Shown here: in pieces, positions 33,710 through 42,040 of the stretch
How positions within the stretch are numbered: position 1 is the first letter of the stretch
How the letters are laid out: each line of letters begins with the position of its first letter
DNA from: Intestinimonas sp052065695
GTDB taxonomy: Bacteria > Bacillota > Clostridia > Oscillospirales > Oscillospiraceae
Length of the DNA: 64,000 bases
Direction of reading: 5' to 3'
Assembly: GCF_052065695.1 (NCBI RefSeq)
Contig: NZ_JBQHTM010000015.1
Span: 1 to 64,000, forward strand
Position numbers and translations under genes: made by a program
The notes under the pieces: model-generated
Told to the model about the DNA's origin: nothing
Databases searched by the model: none
Seen by the model: the letters and a program-made list of their open reading frames with translations, nothing else

Positions 33710-34227
33710 AACGTATGCTGTCTCTGTCCCTGTCCGCCCTGCTGCTGCTTTCCGCCCTGGTGGGCTGCGGAGGAAGCAAGGACAATTCCGGTACCACCAA
33801 CAAGACCCCCGAGGAGTACACCGAGGCCTACAAGACCGCCATCGAGACCGCCCGGGACGCCGAGCTCAACGAGGCCATCCCTGTGATTACCTCCACTGAG
33901 GACGACATGGCCGCCATGGTGCTCCCCCTCATCGGCGTCACTGACGAAAACACCGACGCCTTTGCCGTGGCCATCTCTCCCATGAACGTGAAGGCCTACG
34001 GCGTGGCTGCCATTCTCCCCGCCGAGGGCAAGAGCGAGGAGATCCTGGATGGCGTTAACGCCTTTGTGGACCAGCAGAAGCAGAACTTCCAGCAGTACCT
34101 CATCGACCAGTACGACATCGCCAACGCCGCCAAGGTGGAAACCTTGGACGACGGCACCATCCTGCTGGTCATGTGCGAGGATCAGGATACCGTCCTGGAC
34201 GCCATCAAGACCTCTCTCAACGGCTAA
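33706..34227 (+). CDS. Predicted lipoprotein (DUF4358-like)
   Basis: The 173-residue product has a lipoprotein signal ending in VGCGG. An acidic, mixed alpha/beta domain follows (DDMAAMVLPLIGV, FAVAISPMNVKAYGVAAILP, VNAFVDQQKQNFQQYL), resembling the DUF4358 lipoproteins of Clostridia. Its start overlaps the clp stop by four bases, so the two are translationally coupled, an unusual pairing. Function unknown. Confidence 0.8.
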   Translation: MKRMLSLSLSALLLLSALVGCGGSKDNSGTTNKTPEEYTEAYKTAIETARDAELNEAIPVITSTEDDMAAMVLPLIGVTDENTDAFAVAISPMNVKAYGVAAILPAEGKSEEILDGVNAFVDQQKQNFQQYLIDQYDIANAAKVETLDDGTILLVMCEDQDTVLDAIKTSLNG

Positions 34228-34234
34228 GATGGGC

Positions 34235-34275
34235 AAAAAACGGCCTCTTCCCGGTTCGGGAAGAGGCCGTTTTTT
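34235..34275. terminator. Bidirectional terminator between lipoprotein and tsaD
   Basis: A perfect stem ACGGCCTCTTCCCG/CGGGAAGAGGCCGT has a three-base loop and A6/T6 tracts on both sides. It overlaps the tsaD stop codon. Confidence 0.93.
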
Positions 34276-35284
34276 ATCCCTTTTCGATGTCCAGATTGGC
34301 GTAGGCGTTCAGGTCCAAACCGCCCCGGGTACCGGCCAGGTACTCATAATAGGCCTGGCAGCCGATCATTGCACCGTTATCGCCGCACAGGGAGAGTGGG
34401 GGCAGGTAGAGCTCCATGCCCGCCTGGGCGCAGGCTCGCTCCAGGTCCCCCCGGATGCGGGAGTTGGCCGCCACACCGCCGGCCACTGCCACCTTCCTGT
34501 AACGGCAGATCCTGGCCGCCTCCATGACTCTGGGAACCAGCATGTCGCTGACCGCCCCGGCGAAGGAGGCCGCCAGAGAGGGCAGGTCCAGCTCCTCCCC
34601 CTTCTGCTGGGCATTGTGAATGAGGTTGATGGCCGCCGTCTTCAGCCCCGAGAAGGACATGTCCATAGGGGCGTCGTGGACGTGGACCGAGGGGAAGGTA
34701 TACTTCTTGTCGTCGCCGCCCCGGCTCAGCCGGTCCATGGGGGCGCCGCCGGGGTAGCCGATGCCCAGCACTCGGGCCACCTTGTCAAAGCACTCCCCCG
34801 TCGCATCATCCCGGGTGGCGCCCAGCACCCGCATCTTGGTGTAGTCTTTCACGTCCACGATGAGGGTCGTGCCGCCGGAGACACACAGGCAGACAAAGGG
34901 AGGCTCCAGGTCCAGGTGGGCGATGTAGTTGGCCGAGATGTGTCCCCGGACGTGGTGGACGGGGATGAGGGGCACCCCCAGGCCGTAGGCCACCGACTTG
35001 GCAAAGTTGACTCCCACCAGCACCGCGCCGATGAGGCCAGGGCCGTAGGTGACGGCCACAGCGTCGATGTCCCGCCGCTGGAGGCCGGCCTTCTGGAGGG
35101 CGGCGTCGGCCAGACCGGCGATGGCCTCTACATGCTTCCGGGAGGCGATCTCCGGCACCACGCCGCCGTAGATGGCGTGCATGTCCGCCTGGGAGGCGAT
35201 GACGTCGGACAGGACCTGACGGCCGTCCCGGACCACCGCGGCGGCGGTCTCGTCACAGGAGGACTCAAAGGCCAGAATATTCAT
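34274..35284 (-). CDS. tsaD: tRNA N6-adenosine threonylcarbamoyltransferase
   Basis: The 336-residue ASKHA-fold protein has the metal-binding HHVRGHI (HxxxH), N-terminal AFESSCDETAAAVV, and a C-terminal GGVAANSRIR and LCGDNGAMIG. With TsaB and TsaE it installs t6A37 in ANN-decoding tRNAs; tsaB and tsaE are not in the window. It overlaps the preceding GNAT gene by four bases. Confidence 0.96.
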   Translation of the reverse strand: MNILAFESSCDETAAAVVRDGRQVLSDVIASQADMHAIYGGVVPEIASRKHVEAIAGLADAALQKAGLQRRDIDAVAVTYGPGLIGAVLVGVNFAKSVAYGLGVPLIPVHHVRGHISANYIAHLDLEPPFVCLCVSGGTTLIVDVKDYTKMRVLGATRDDATGECFDKVARVLGIGYPGGAPMDRLSRGGDDKKYTFPSVHVHDAPMDMSFSGLKTAAINLIHNAQQKGEELDLPSLAASFAGAVSDMLVPRVMEAARICRYRKVAVAGGVAANSRIRGDLERACAQAGMELYLPPLSLCGDNGAMIGCQAYYEYLAGTRGGLDLNAYANLDIEKG

Positions 35285-35898
35285 GTCTCTATCCCCTCCT
35301 CATTTTCCTCCAGCCACCTCTCCGCCGGGTGAATCTCCTCCCCTGGCGCCAACGGCAGCTGGATATACCGCCCCATATGCTCCGTGGAAAAATAGGCTGC
35401 GTACACGCTCCGGTGGATCTCCTGTACCCTCTGGTCGTCCATCTCCGGCCCGCGGTACAGGCAATGAAATCGCACACCGAACAGGGCGCACATGTAGTTG
35501 AGGACCCGGAATCCGTTCCGGACATAGAAACCGATGCGCCGCAGGCGTAGATCATCCTCCGCCGGGTCTCCTGTATCCGGCGCCTCAGCCTCCCCGAACA
35601 GCTCATTGTAGCGCTCCCCCAGCTGGGCAAGTATCCGACTACCCGCGCCTCCGTTCCGCTTTCCACGCAAGACGCCCAGATACTCCAGAAGCGCGCTGCC
35701 CGGCCGGGCCGAACGCCAGAGCATGGCATAGCCGATGGGTTCTCCGTCCTCAATGGCCAGCAATGCCTCGTATCGCCCCATCTCCAGCAGCCGGAGTATG
35801 GCCGCTAGAGGCCGCCGCTCGCTATCAGAGAATACCTGCTCCAGTTCCTGGTGATACAGGTCCTCCAGGCTGTTTCTGTCCAAAACCTTCAGTTCCAT
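35281..35898 (-). CDS. GNAT-like acetyltransferase, paralogue 1
   Basis: The 205-residue protein has a GNAT core: FSDSERRPLAAILRL, then EDGEPIGYAMLWRS and the acetyl-CoA region LRGKRNGGAGSRILAQL. The C-terminal segment IGFYVRNGFRVLNY is also GNAT-like. It is clearly related to the next gene upstream (35960-36547), so the pair arose by duplication. Substrate unknown. It is translationally coupled to tsaD. Confidence 0.8.
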   Translation of the reverse strand: MELKVLDRNSLEDLYHQELEQVFSDSERRPLAAILRLLEMGRYEALLAIEDGEPIGYAMLWRSARPGSALLEYLGVLRGKRNGGAGSRILAQLGERYNELFGEAEAPDTGDPAEDDLRLRRIGFYVRNGFRVLNYMCALFGVRFHCLYRGPEMDDQRVQEIHRSVYAAYFSTEHMGRYIQLPLAPGEEIHPAERWLEENEEGIET

Positions 35899-35959
35899 AT
35901 TGATCTACCTCGTATTTCGCACCATCAGCCTCCTACCCGGAAGGGGCAGCCTGGCCGTC

Positions 35960-36547
35960 TCAGGCCTTTTCGGGGATGTGGATGAACTTGTCGTAGAGCC
36001 AGGGGCTGAGCTCGTAGTGATAGAGGCGCTGGTGGGCCTCCATGGCCTCCTCCTCACTCTTGTCGCCGTAGAGGAACATGGCGTAGCGCACACCGTAGAT
36101 CTCGGCCACATAGCTCAGATCCCTAAAGCCCACCCGGCGGTAGAAGCCCAGCCTCCGGCGGCGCAGAGCGTTCTCCTCTTCGGACAGCTTGTCATCCTCG
36201 GCCTCGGCCTCCACCAGAACGCCCTCCACATGGCTGTAGTGGTCCATGAGGTAGGCCACCATCACGGTGCCGATGCCCTCGCCCCGGGGTTTGCCCTGGC
36301 AGACCCCCAGGTAGTCCAGCAGTTCAAAGCCCCCCTCCGGATCCTTCCACATCATAGCATAGGCCATGAGCTCCTCCCCCCGATAAAGGCCCCAGGGCTC
36401 GTACCGCCCTGCGGAGAGCAGCTTCTCCATGGCGGCCAGGGGCTTGCGCTCTGCGGGGGGAAAATCCGGGGTCAGATGGTCGTGGTAGACCAGGTGCAGG
36501 GCGTCCAGATCCAACTTCTTCAACTCATACTGTTCCAATTCGATCAA
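35960..36547 (-). CDS. GNAT-like acetyltransferase, paralogue 2
   Basis: The 195-residue paralogue of the adjacent gene has PPAERKPLAAMEKLL, YRGEELMAYAMMWKD, LGVCQGKPRGEGIGTVM and LGFYRRVGFRDLSYV. The start is a TTG, either 36547 or 36538, and overlaps the rimI 3' end, implying coupling. It probably acetylates a small molecule; the substrate is unknown. Confidence 0.8.
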   Translation of the reverse strand: MIELEQYELKKLDLDALHLVYHDHLTPDFPPAERKPLAAMEKLLSAGRYEPWGLYRGEELMAYAMMWKDPEGGFELLDYLGVCQGKPRGEGIGTVMVAYLMDHYSHVEGVLVEAEAEDDKLSEEENALRRRRLGFYRRVGFRDLSYVAEIYGVRYAMFLYGDKSEEEAMEAHQRLYHYELSPWLYDKFIHIPEKA

Positions 36548-36983
36548 ACTCCACCGTCATTAAAATTGCGTCCTCATGGACTTCTGCATAATAATTCTTT
36601 CTCCGCCCCACCTGCCGGAAGCCCAGCTTTTCGTAGAGGGCGATGGCCGGGGCGTTGCTCTCCCGGACCTCCAGGGTGATGAAGGCCAGGTTGGCCCGGC
36701 CGAACCGCAGGAAAGCCCCCAAAAGCTCCTCTGCCACACCCTGGCGGCGGTACTTGGGGTCCACGGCGATCTTCTCCAGACAGCCCTCGTCCAGGATCAC
36801 CGACAGCTCGGCATAGCCCAGCACTGTTCCATCCTCCCCCTGGGCCACGATCAGGGAGACGGCATCGTTATACAGTGCGTCGGTAAAGGTCTGCTCCGAC
36901 CACGGCCGTCCAAAGCAGGCCCGTTCAATGGACAGCACGCCCTCCAGATGGGAGCGGTCCATGGGAACCAGATCATAATGCAC
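36525..36983 (-). CDS. rimI: Ribosomal-protein-alanine N-acetyltransferase RimI
   Basis: The 152-residue GNAT enzyme has the RimI pattern: MDRSHLEGVLSIERACFGRPWSEQTF, the acetyl-CoA loop VDPKYRRQGVAEELL and the C-terminal LYEKLGFRQVGRRKNYY. RimI is usually clustered with tsaB/tsaD, as here with tsaD. The start is GTG 36983. Confidence 0.9.
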   Translation of the reverse strand: MHYDLVPMDRSHLEGVLSIERACFGRPWSEQTFTDALYNDAVSLIVAQGEDGTVLGYAELSVILDEGCLEKIAVDPKYRRQGVAEELLGAFLRFGRANLAFITLEVRESNAPAIALYEKLGFRQVGRRKNYYAEVHEDAILMTVEFDRIGTV

Positions 36984-37013
36984 GGGTACTCTCTCTCCTT
37001 CTCTCTTTTCCTC

Positions 37014-39749
37014 TTATTCCTTGGCCTCGGCCCAGCTCCGCCCGGCGGCGGAGTCGGCGCGCATGGGTACCGGCAGGTCCATGACCCCCTCCATCTCCTG
37101 TGTGAGGAGAGCCTTGACCCGCTCCACTTCTCCGTCAGGACACTCCACAATGAGCTCGTCGTGGACCTGGAGGACCAGCCGGGCCTCCAGCCCCTCCGTC
37201 TTCAGCCGGTCCCGTACATGAATCATGGCCAGCTTGATGAGGTCGGCGGCAGTGCCCTGAATGGGCATGTTGAGGGCCACCCGCTCCCCAAAGGAGCGCA
37301 GGTTGAAGTTGGAGGACTTCAGCTCCGGCAGCCACCGCCGCCGGCCCAGGATGGTGGAGACATAGCCGTTCTCCTTGGCCTGCTCCACCACCTCCTTCAT
37401 ATAGTCCCGGACCCCGTGGTAGGTCTCAAAGTACTTGTCCATATACTCCCTGGCCTCTGCCCGGGTGACCCCAATGTCCTGGGACAGGGAGAAGTCGGAG
37501 ATACCGTAGACGATGCCGAAGTTCACCGCCTTGGCCCGCCGGCGCATCTCGTGGGTCACCGACTCCACCGGCACCCCAAAGACCTGAGAGGCTGTCACGG
37601 TGTGGATGTCCTCCCCGCTCCGGAAGGCGGCCTGCATGGCCTCATCCCCGGAGATGCAGGCCAGCAGCCGCAGCTCAATCTGGGAGTAATCGGCGTCCAC
37701 CAGCTGCCAGCCCTTGGGGGAGACGAACATCTTTCGCAGCTCCGCCCCTAGCTCGGTGCGCACCGGGATGTTTTGCAGATTGGGCTCGGTGGAGCTCAGG
37801 CGTCCGGTGGCGGTAACGGTGTTCTGGAAGGAGGTGTGGATGCGCCCGTCGGCGGCGATGACCTTGGTGAGGCCGTCCACATAGGTGCTCTTCAGCTTGG
37901 CCAGCTGCCGGTAGTCCAGCACCGCCTCCACGATGGGGTGCTTGCCCCGCAGCTTCTCCAGCACCTCGGCGCTGGTGGACCAGCCGCTCTTGGTCTTCTT
38001 CACCGGGGGCAGCCCCAGCTTCTCAAAGAGGATCTTGCCGAACTGCTGGGTAGAGTTGATGTTGAACTCCTCCCCTGCCAGGTCGTAGATGACGGCCTCG
38101 TCAGCTTTGATGCGCCCCTCCAGCATGGCGCCGAAGGCGGTAAGGGCCTGCCGGTCCACCAGCACCCCGGCGTGCTCCATCTCGGCCAGCACAGGGCACA
38201 GGGGGAGCTCCACTTCATAGAAAAGCTTGTCCATGCCCAGCTCAGTGAGCCGGGGGGCCATGGCCTCCTTCAGTGCGCCGATGAGGGCGCAGTGGGACAG
38301 AAGGGCACCCATGGGGCCGCTCACTTCCGCTGCGGCGACCTCCCTATCCTCCGCCCCCTCATAGGGGTCCTTCCCCAGGTCCAGAGCGGTCTGAAAATCG
38401 GCCAGAGGGGAGAAAGCATCCTTGGCCAGGTAGGTCTCCTTGGCCTTGGCCGTCTCGTGGTTGAAATACGTCACCGACAGCTTCTCCAAATCATAGCTGC
38501 CGTCGGTAGGAGCCAGGAGATAGGCGGCGATGGCGGTATCAAAGACGAAGCCGCCCCCTTCGATGCCCTCAGCCAACAGTCGGGAGAGAAGGGTCTTTAC
38601 GTCGTGGGTGTTCTTTTTAATGTCTCCGGCGAACAGGGCCCTCAGGATATCGTTGTACCCCTCCAGCTTGGAGGCCATCAGCACGGCGGCGTGGCTGTCC
38701 GTCTCTGTCTCCCAGTGCTCCACCGCCACCACGTCCAGCCCGGGGAGAGCCAGCACATCCACGCTGTCCTGTCCCCGCCAGATATTCAGCAGCTCCTCCG
38801 CCCGGGCGGGGTCGGTGACCACCTCGCTGGTGCAGGTGCCCGTCACCATCTCCTCGGTCTGGATCGCCTCCCCCTGAGGGGCCTTCAGGCCCATCTTGTC
38901 AATGAGCTTGTTGAACTCCAGCTTCAGGAAGAGGTCGTAGAGGGCCCGCTGGTCGGGTTCCCGTCGCAGGGCGTCGTCGGGGGCAAACTCCAGAGGGGCG
39001 TCGGTGTGGATGGTGGCCAGGTCGTAGGACATCTTGGCCTGGTCCACCCCCTCCTTCAGCTTCTTGAGCACCGCCGGCTTGGCCTCCACAGAGTCCAGAT
39101 CGGCATAGATGGCCGCCACACTGCCGTAGCGCTGGATGAGGTCCATGGCCGTCTTCTCGCCGATACCCTTGACGCCGGGGATGTTGTCGCTGGCATCTCC
39201 CATGAGGGCCTTGAGGTCGATGATGTGGATGGGATCGAAGCCATAGGCCTCCCGAAAGGTCTCCGGGGTCATATCCTTCTCGGTGGTCTGGCCCATGCGG
39301 GTGGTGACCAGCTTCACCCGGGCGGTGTCCGTGATGAGCTGGAGGGAATCCTTGTCGCCGGTAACGATAACGGTCTCCCAGCCTGCCGCCGTATCTTTCA
39401 CCGAGATGGTGCCCATAAGGTCGTCGGCCTCCCAGCCGTCCATCTCATAGCGGGGGATGTTCATGGCAGCCAGGACATCCTTCAGGATGGGCAACTGGGC
39501 AGCCAGCTCGTCGGGCATCCCCTTCCGCTGGGCCTTGTAGCCCTCATAGGCCAGGTGGCGGAAGGTGGGGGCCTTGCGGTCGAAGCAGACGCACAGGGCG
39601 TCGGGCGACTCCTCCCCCACCAGCTTCTGGAGGATGGTGAGGAAACCGTAGACGGCGTTGGTCGGGGTGCCGTCCCGGGTGGTGAGCATCCGGATGCCGT
39701 AAAAGGCCCGGTTGATGATAGAGTTGCCGTCGATGACCATGAGCTTCAT
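37014..39749 (-). CDS. polA: DNA polymerase I
   Basis: The 911-residue protein has an N-terminal 5'-3' exonuclease (IDGNSIINRAFYG, GWEADDLMGT, GVKGIGEKTA). The 3'-5' exonuclease-like middle domain lacks the metal-binding DTE motif (the region reads VDVLALPGLD), so proofreading is probably lost as in Bacillus-type enzymes. The family A polymerase domain follows (DYSQIELRLLA, RRRAKAVNFGIVYG, QVHDELIVE). It is used for Okazaki maturation and repair. GAGGGAAC precedes ATG 39749. Confidence 0.97.
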   Translation of the reverse strand: MKLMVIDGNSIINRAFYGIRMLTTRDGTPTNAVYGFLTILQKLVGEESPDALCVCFDRKAPTFRHLAYEGYKAQRKGMPDELAAQLPILKDVLAAMNIPRYEMDGWEADDLMGTISVKDTAAGWETVIVTGDKDSLQLITDTARVKLVTTRMGQTTEKDMTPETFREAYGFDPIHIIDLKALMGDASDNIPGVKGIGEKTAMDLIQRYGSVAAIYADLDSVEAKPAVLKKLKEGVDQAKMSYDLATIHTDAPLEFAPDDALRREPDQRALYDLFLKLEFNKLIDKMGLKAPQGEAIQTEEMVTGTCTSEVVTDPARAEELLNIWRGQDSVDVLALPGLDVVAVEHWETETDSHAAVLMASKLEGYNDILRALFAGDIKKNTHDVKTLLSRLLAEGIEGGGFVFDTAIAAYLLAPTDGSYDLEKLSVTYFNHETAKAKETYLAKDAFSPLADFQTALDLGKDPYEGAEDREVAAAEVSGPMGALLSHCALIGALKEAMAPRLTELGMDKLFYEVELPLCPVLAEMEHAGVLVDRQALTAFGAMLEGRIKADEAVIYDLAGEEFNINSTQQFGKILFEKLGLPPVKKTKSGWSTSAEVLEKLRGKHPIVEAVLDYRQLAKLKSTYVDGLTKVIAADGRIHTSFQNTVTATGRLSSTEPNLQNIPVRTELGAELRKMFVSPKGWQLVDADYSQIELRLLACISGDEAMQAAFRSGEDIHTVTASQVFGVPVESVTHEMRRRAKAVNFGIVYGISDFSLSQDIGVTRAEAREYMDKYFETYHGVRDYMKEVVEQAKENGYVSTILGRRRWLPELKSSNFNLRSFGERVALNMPIQGTAADLIKLAMIHVRDRLKTEGLEARLVLQVHDELIVECPDGEVERVKALLTQEMEGVMDLPVPMRADSAAGRSWAEAKE

Positions 39750-39798
39750 GGAAGTTCCCTCCGCGCCGCGTAAAAGTTCAGATACACAGATACAGTAT

Positions 39799-39827
39799 AG
39801 TATAACAGCTTTCCCACCTCAGGGCAA
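39799..39827 (-). promoter_or_regulatory. polA promoter
   Basis: On the minus strand TTGCCC (39822-39827) and TATACT (39799-39804) are 17 bases apart. A second TATACT follows five bases later. Confidence 0.65.
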
Positions 39828-39832
39828 GAAAA

Positions 39833-39884
39833 AACCGGGCGGCTATACGCCGGCTATACGCCGGCAGCTGTACGCCGCCCGGTT
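39833..39884 (-). terminator. Intrinsic terminator after anti-sigma gene
   Basis: Outer stem AACCGGGCGGC/GCCGCCCGGTT is followed by TTTTTTC on the minus strand. The loop contains near-tandem copies of an 11-base unit GCCGGCGTATA. Confidence 0.85.
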
Positions 39885-39886
39885 AT

Positions 39887-40444
39887 TCAGGGGTCCGTTT
39901 CCTCCCCGTTGGATTCTATTACCATGGAGACAGAGGCATCCCCAATGTCTCCCTCTGCCAGGGCTGCGCTCACGATGGCCTGCGGAGCGCCATTCTCATC
40001 CAGAGTTACCTCCACCTGCACTTTAGCTCCCTGATCCTCGTCGTACCATACGTACCGCCCCTCTCTGGCCAACTCCTCAGTAATATCCAGTTCCTCGCCG
40101 TTCACCGTCAGAATCGTACGGCCATCCTGCTCCTCCACAGCGGCATCTGGAATACAGAGGGCGGTCATCACCTCTCCGTTTTCCATTACCAGCTCCTCAT
40201 GGTACTCGCCTATACTTACAGAAGTTCGGATGGACGTAACAATACCTTCCAGAATCTCCGGATTGGAAGCGCTGGCGGTAATGGCCAGAGCGGTGCAGAC
40301 GGCGGCTACCGCAACCAGTACCCGGATGGGGCGGCGTTTCCGCATAGCTTTCTTTTCTTTTGTCATTTGGATCACCTCTTCTATGGCCTCATGAGGGGCA
40401 GTCAGCTGCTCACAAAGTACATGATACATATTAGGATCAAACAT
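39887..40444 (-). CDS. Membrane protein, probable anti-sigma factor
   Basis: The 185-residue product has a short cytoplasmic N-terminal region (about 1-37), one membrane helix (about 40-62: RVLVAVAAVCTALAITA) and an acidic extracytoplasmic domain of about 120 residues. The start overlaps the 3' end of the ECF sigma gene by eight bases. Single-helix proteins in this position usually hold the sigma factor at the membrane. No zinc-binding anti-sigma motif is visible, so the role rests on context. Confidence 0.72.
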   Translation of the reverse strand: MFDPNMYHVLCEQLTAPHEAIEEVIQMTKEKKAMRKRRPIRVLVAVAAVCTALAITASASNPEILEGIVTSIRTSVSIGEYHEELVMENGEVMTALCIPDAAVEEQDGRTILTVNGEELDITEELAREGRYVWYDEDQGAKVQVEVTLDENGAPQAIVSAALAEGDIGDASVSMVIESNGEETDP

Positions 40445-40934
40445 AACAGTGTCCCTCCTCAGTTTCTTCCCGGGTCAACTCGGCCCGCAGCCGCTGCCGC
40501 GCCCGGTGGAGCCAAGTCTGTACGGTAGACGGCCGGGCACCCATTACCCGGGCCGTCTCCTTCACAGAACAACCCTCATAATAGTAGAGATAGATTGTCA
40601 GGCGGTACTTGGGCTCCAGAGACATGACCGCCTCCAGAAGTTCCGCCCTGGCTGGGTCCTCTGGCACTGGCAGATCCCACCCCTCGTCCAAGCTCACCCG
40701 CCGGCAGCGCCACACTGACCGAAGCAAGCTGCGGCTCTCATTCACCGCCAGACGTAGTAGCCAATGCTTGAGATGATCGGGACTCTCGAAGTCCTCCTTC
40801 CGCTCGTAAAGCTTCAGCAGCACCGTCTGCATCACGTCCTCGGCATCTGCTCGACTGCCTAAAGCGTGTAGGGCCACCCGGTAAATGGTGTCGGCATAGG
40901 TCCTTGCTGCCTGTTCAAATGTCTCGTCTGTCAT
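40437..40934 (-). CDS. ECF-type RNA polymerase sigma factor
   Basis: The 165-residue protein has sigma region 2 (TYADTIYRVALHALGSRADAEDVMQTV, residues about 12-40) and region 4 (LEPKYRLTIYLYYYEGCSVKETARVMGARPSTVQTWLHRAR, read in overlapping short parts). There is no region 3, as usual for ECF factors. It is probably controlled by the adjacent membrane protein. A perfect palindrome lies between its start and the upstream AT-rich region. Confidence 0.92.
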   Translation of the reverse strand: MTDETFEQAARTYADTIYRVALHALGSRADAEDVMQTVLLKLYERKEDFESPDHLKHWLLRLAVNESRSLLRSVWRCRRVSLDEGWDLPVPEDPARAELLEAVMSLEPKYRLTIYLYYYEGCSVKETARVMGARPSTVQTWLHRARQRLRAELTREETEEGHCYV

Positions 40935-40961
40935 CAGGTACTCCCCTTCCTGGTGGGGTTT

Positions 40962-41029
40962 GTGAAAGGCCTTTCACTTGGAATACGCGTCAGGGGGGCA
41001 AAATATCCCACGCAAATAAAAATATTTGC
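40962..41029 (-). promoter_or_regulatory. Palindromic control region of the ECF sigma gene
   Basis: Two dyads precede the sigma gene. GTGAAAGGCCTTTCAC is a perfect 16-base palindrome at 40962-40977. GCAAATA/TATTTGC with four central bases lies at 41012-41029. Their position between the start codon and the expected promoter suggests an operator. Confidence 0.5.
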
Positions 41030-41123
41030 CGCCCCTAAAAACTTCCCCTTTCCAGCCCGGCCGGCAGGGGGTATAATGGTCATGACTGGTTTTTCACACA
41101 CATCGACACATAGGAGTGCTGTT

Positions 41124-41978
41124 ATGGATCTCTGCGACCTCAATACCATCAAGGCCCTGCTGGGCCGCCACGGCTTCCACTTCTCCAAATCCATGGGCCA
41201 GAACTTCCTCATCCAGGACTGGGTCCCCAGAGGGCTGGTAGAGGGAGCCGGAGTGGGACCGGAAAACGGCGTGCTGGAGATCGGCCCCGGCATTGGCCCC
41301 CTCACCTCGCAGCTGGCCGGCGTGGCCCAGAAGGTGGTGGCGGTGGAGCTGGACCGCTCTCTCCTGCCGGTGCTGGACGAGACCTTGCAGGACTTCTCCA
41401 ACGTGGAGATCCTCCCCGCCGACATCCTGAAGCTGGACATCCCTGCCCTGGTGGACGAGAAGTTCCCCGACATGGTGCCCATGGCCTGCGCCAACCTGCC
41501 CTACAACATCACCACCCCCGTCATCACCGCCCTCATCGAGGCCGACCGCTTCGCCTGCATCGCCGTGATGATCCAGCGGGAGGTGGCCCTGCGCATCTGC
41601 GCCGCCCCGGGCACGGCGGACTACGGCGCCTTCTCGGTGTACTGCCAGTACCACACCGTCCCCGAGCTCCTCTTCGACGTGGGGCCCGAGTGCTTCGTCC
41701 CCGCCCCCAAGGTGACCTCCTCGGTGATCCGCATGGTCCCCCGGTCCGCTCCCCCGGAGGGTGTGGAGGATGAGAAGCGGTTCTTCCGGGTGGTGAAGGC
41801 CGCCTTCGGCCAGCGCCGCAAGACCCTCCTCAACGCCCTCTCCGCCGGCTTGGGCGGCGTGGACAAGGAGGCCATCAAAGCCGCCATTGCCGCCGCCGGC
41901 CTGCCCGAAAACATCCGGGGCGAACGGCTGGGCATCCCGGAGTTTGCCGCCCTCACCCGTGCCCTGGGGGATTTCTAA
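41124..41978 (+). CDS. rsmA: 16S rRNA dimethyladenosine transferase
   Basis: The 284-residue methylase has FSKSMGQNFL, SAM motif I LEIGPGIGPLT, motif II VVAVELDRSL and catalytic NLPYNI (motif IV). It dimethylates two adjacent adenines of helix 45 in 16S rRNA. The start is ATG 41124 behind AGGAG; an upstream in-frame extension has no support. TATAAT at 41072-41077 may be its -10 box. Confidence 0.96.
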   Translation: MDLCDLNTIKALLGRHGFHFSKSMGQNFLIQDWVPRGLVEGAGVGPENGVLEIGPGIGPLTSQLAGVAQKVVAVELDRSLLPVLDETLQDFSNVEILPADILKLDIPALVDEKFPDMVPMACANLPYNITTPVITALIEADRFACIAVMIQREVALRICAAPGTADYGAFSVYCQYHTVPELLFDVGPECFVPAPKVTSSVIRMVPRSAPPEGVEDEKRFFRVVKAAFGQRRKTLLNALSAGLGGVDKEAIKAAIAAAGLPENIRGERLGIPEFAALTRALGDF

Positions 41979-42040
41979 CGCTCTTTTCGTGTCCACGGCC
42001 CTCCTTCCCGCATAGCATGAAGGGAAAGGAGGGCCTCTCC

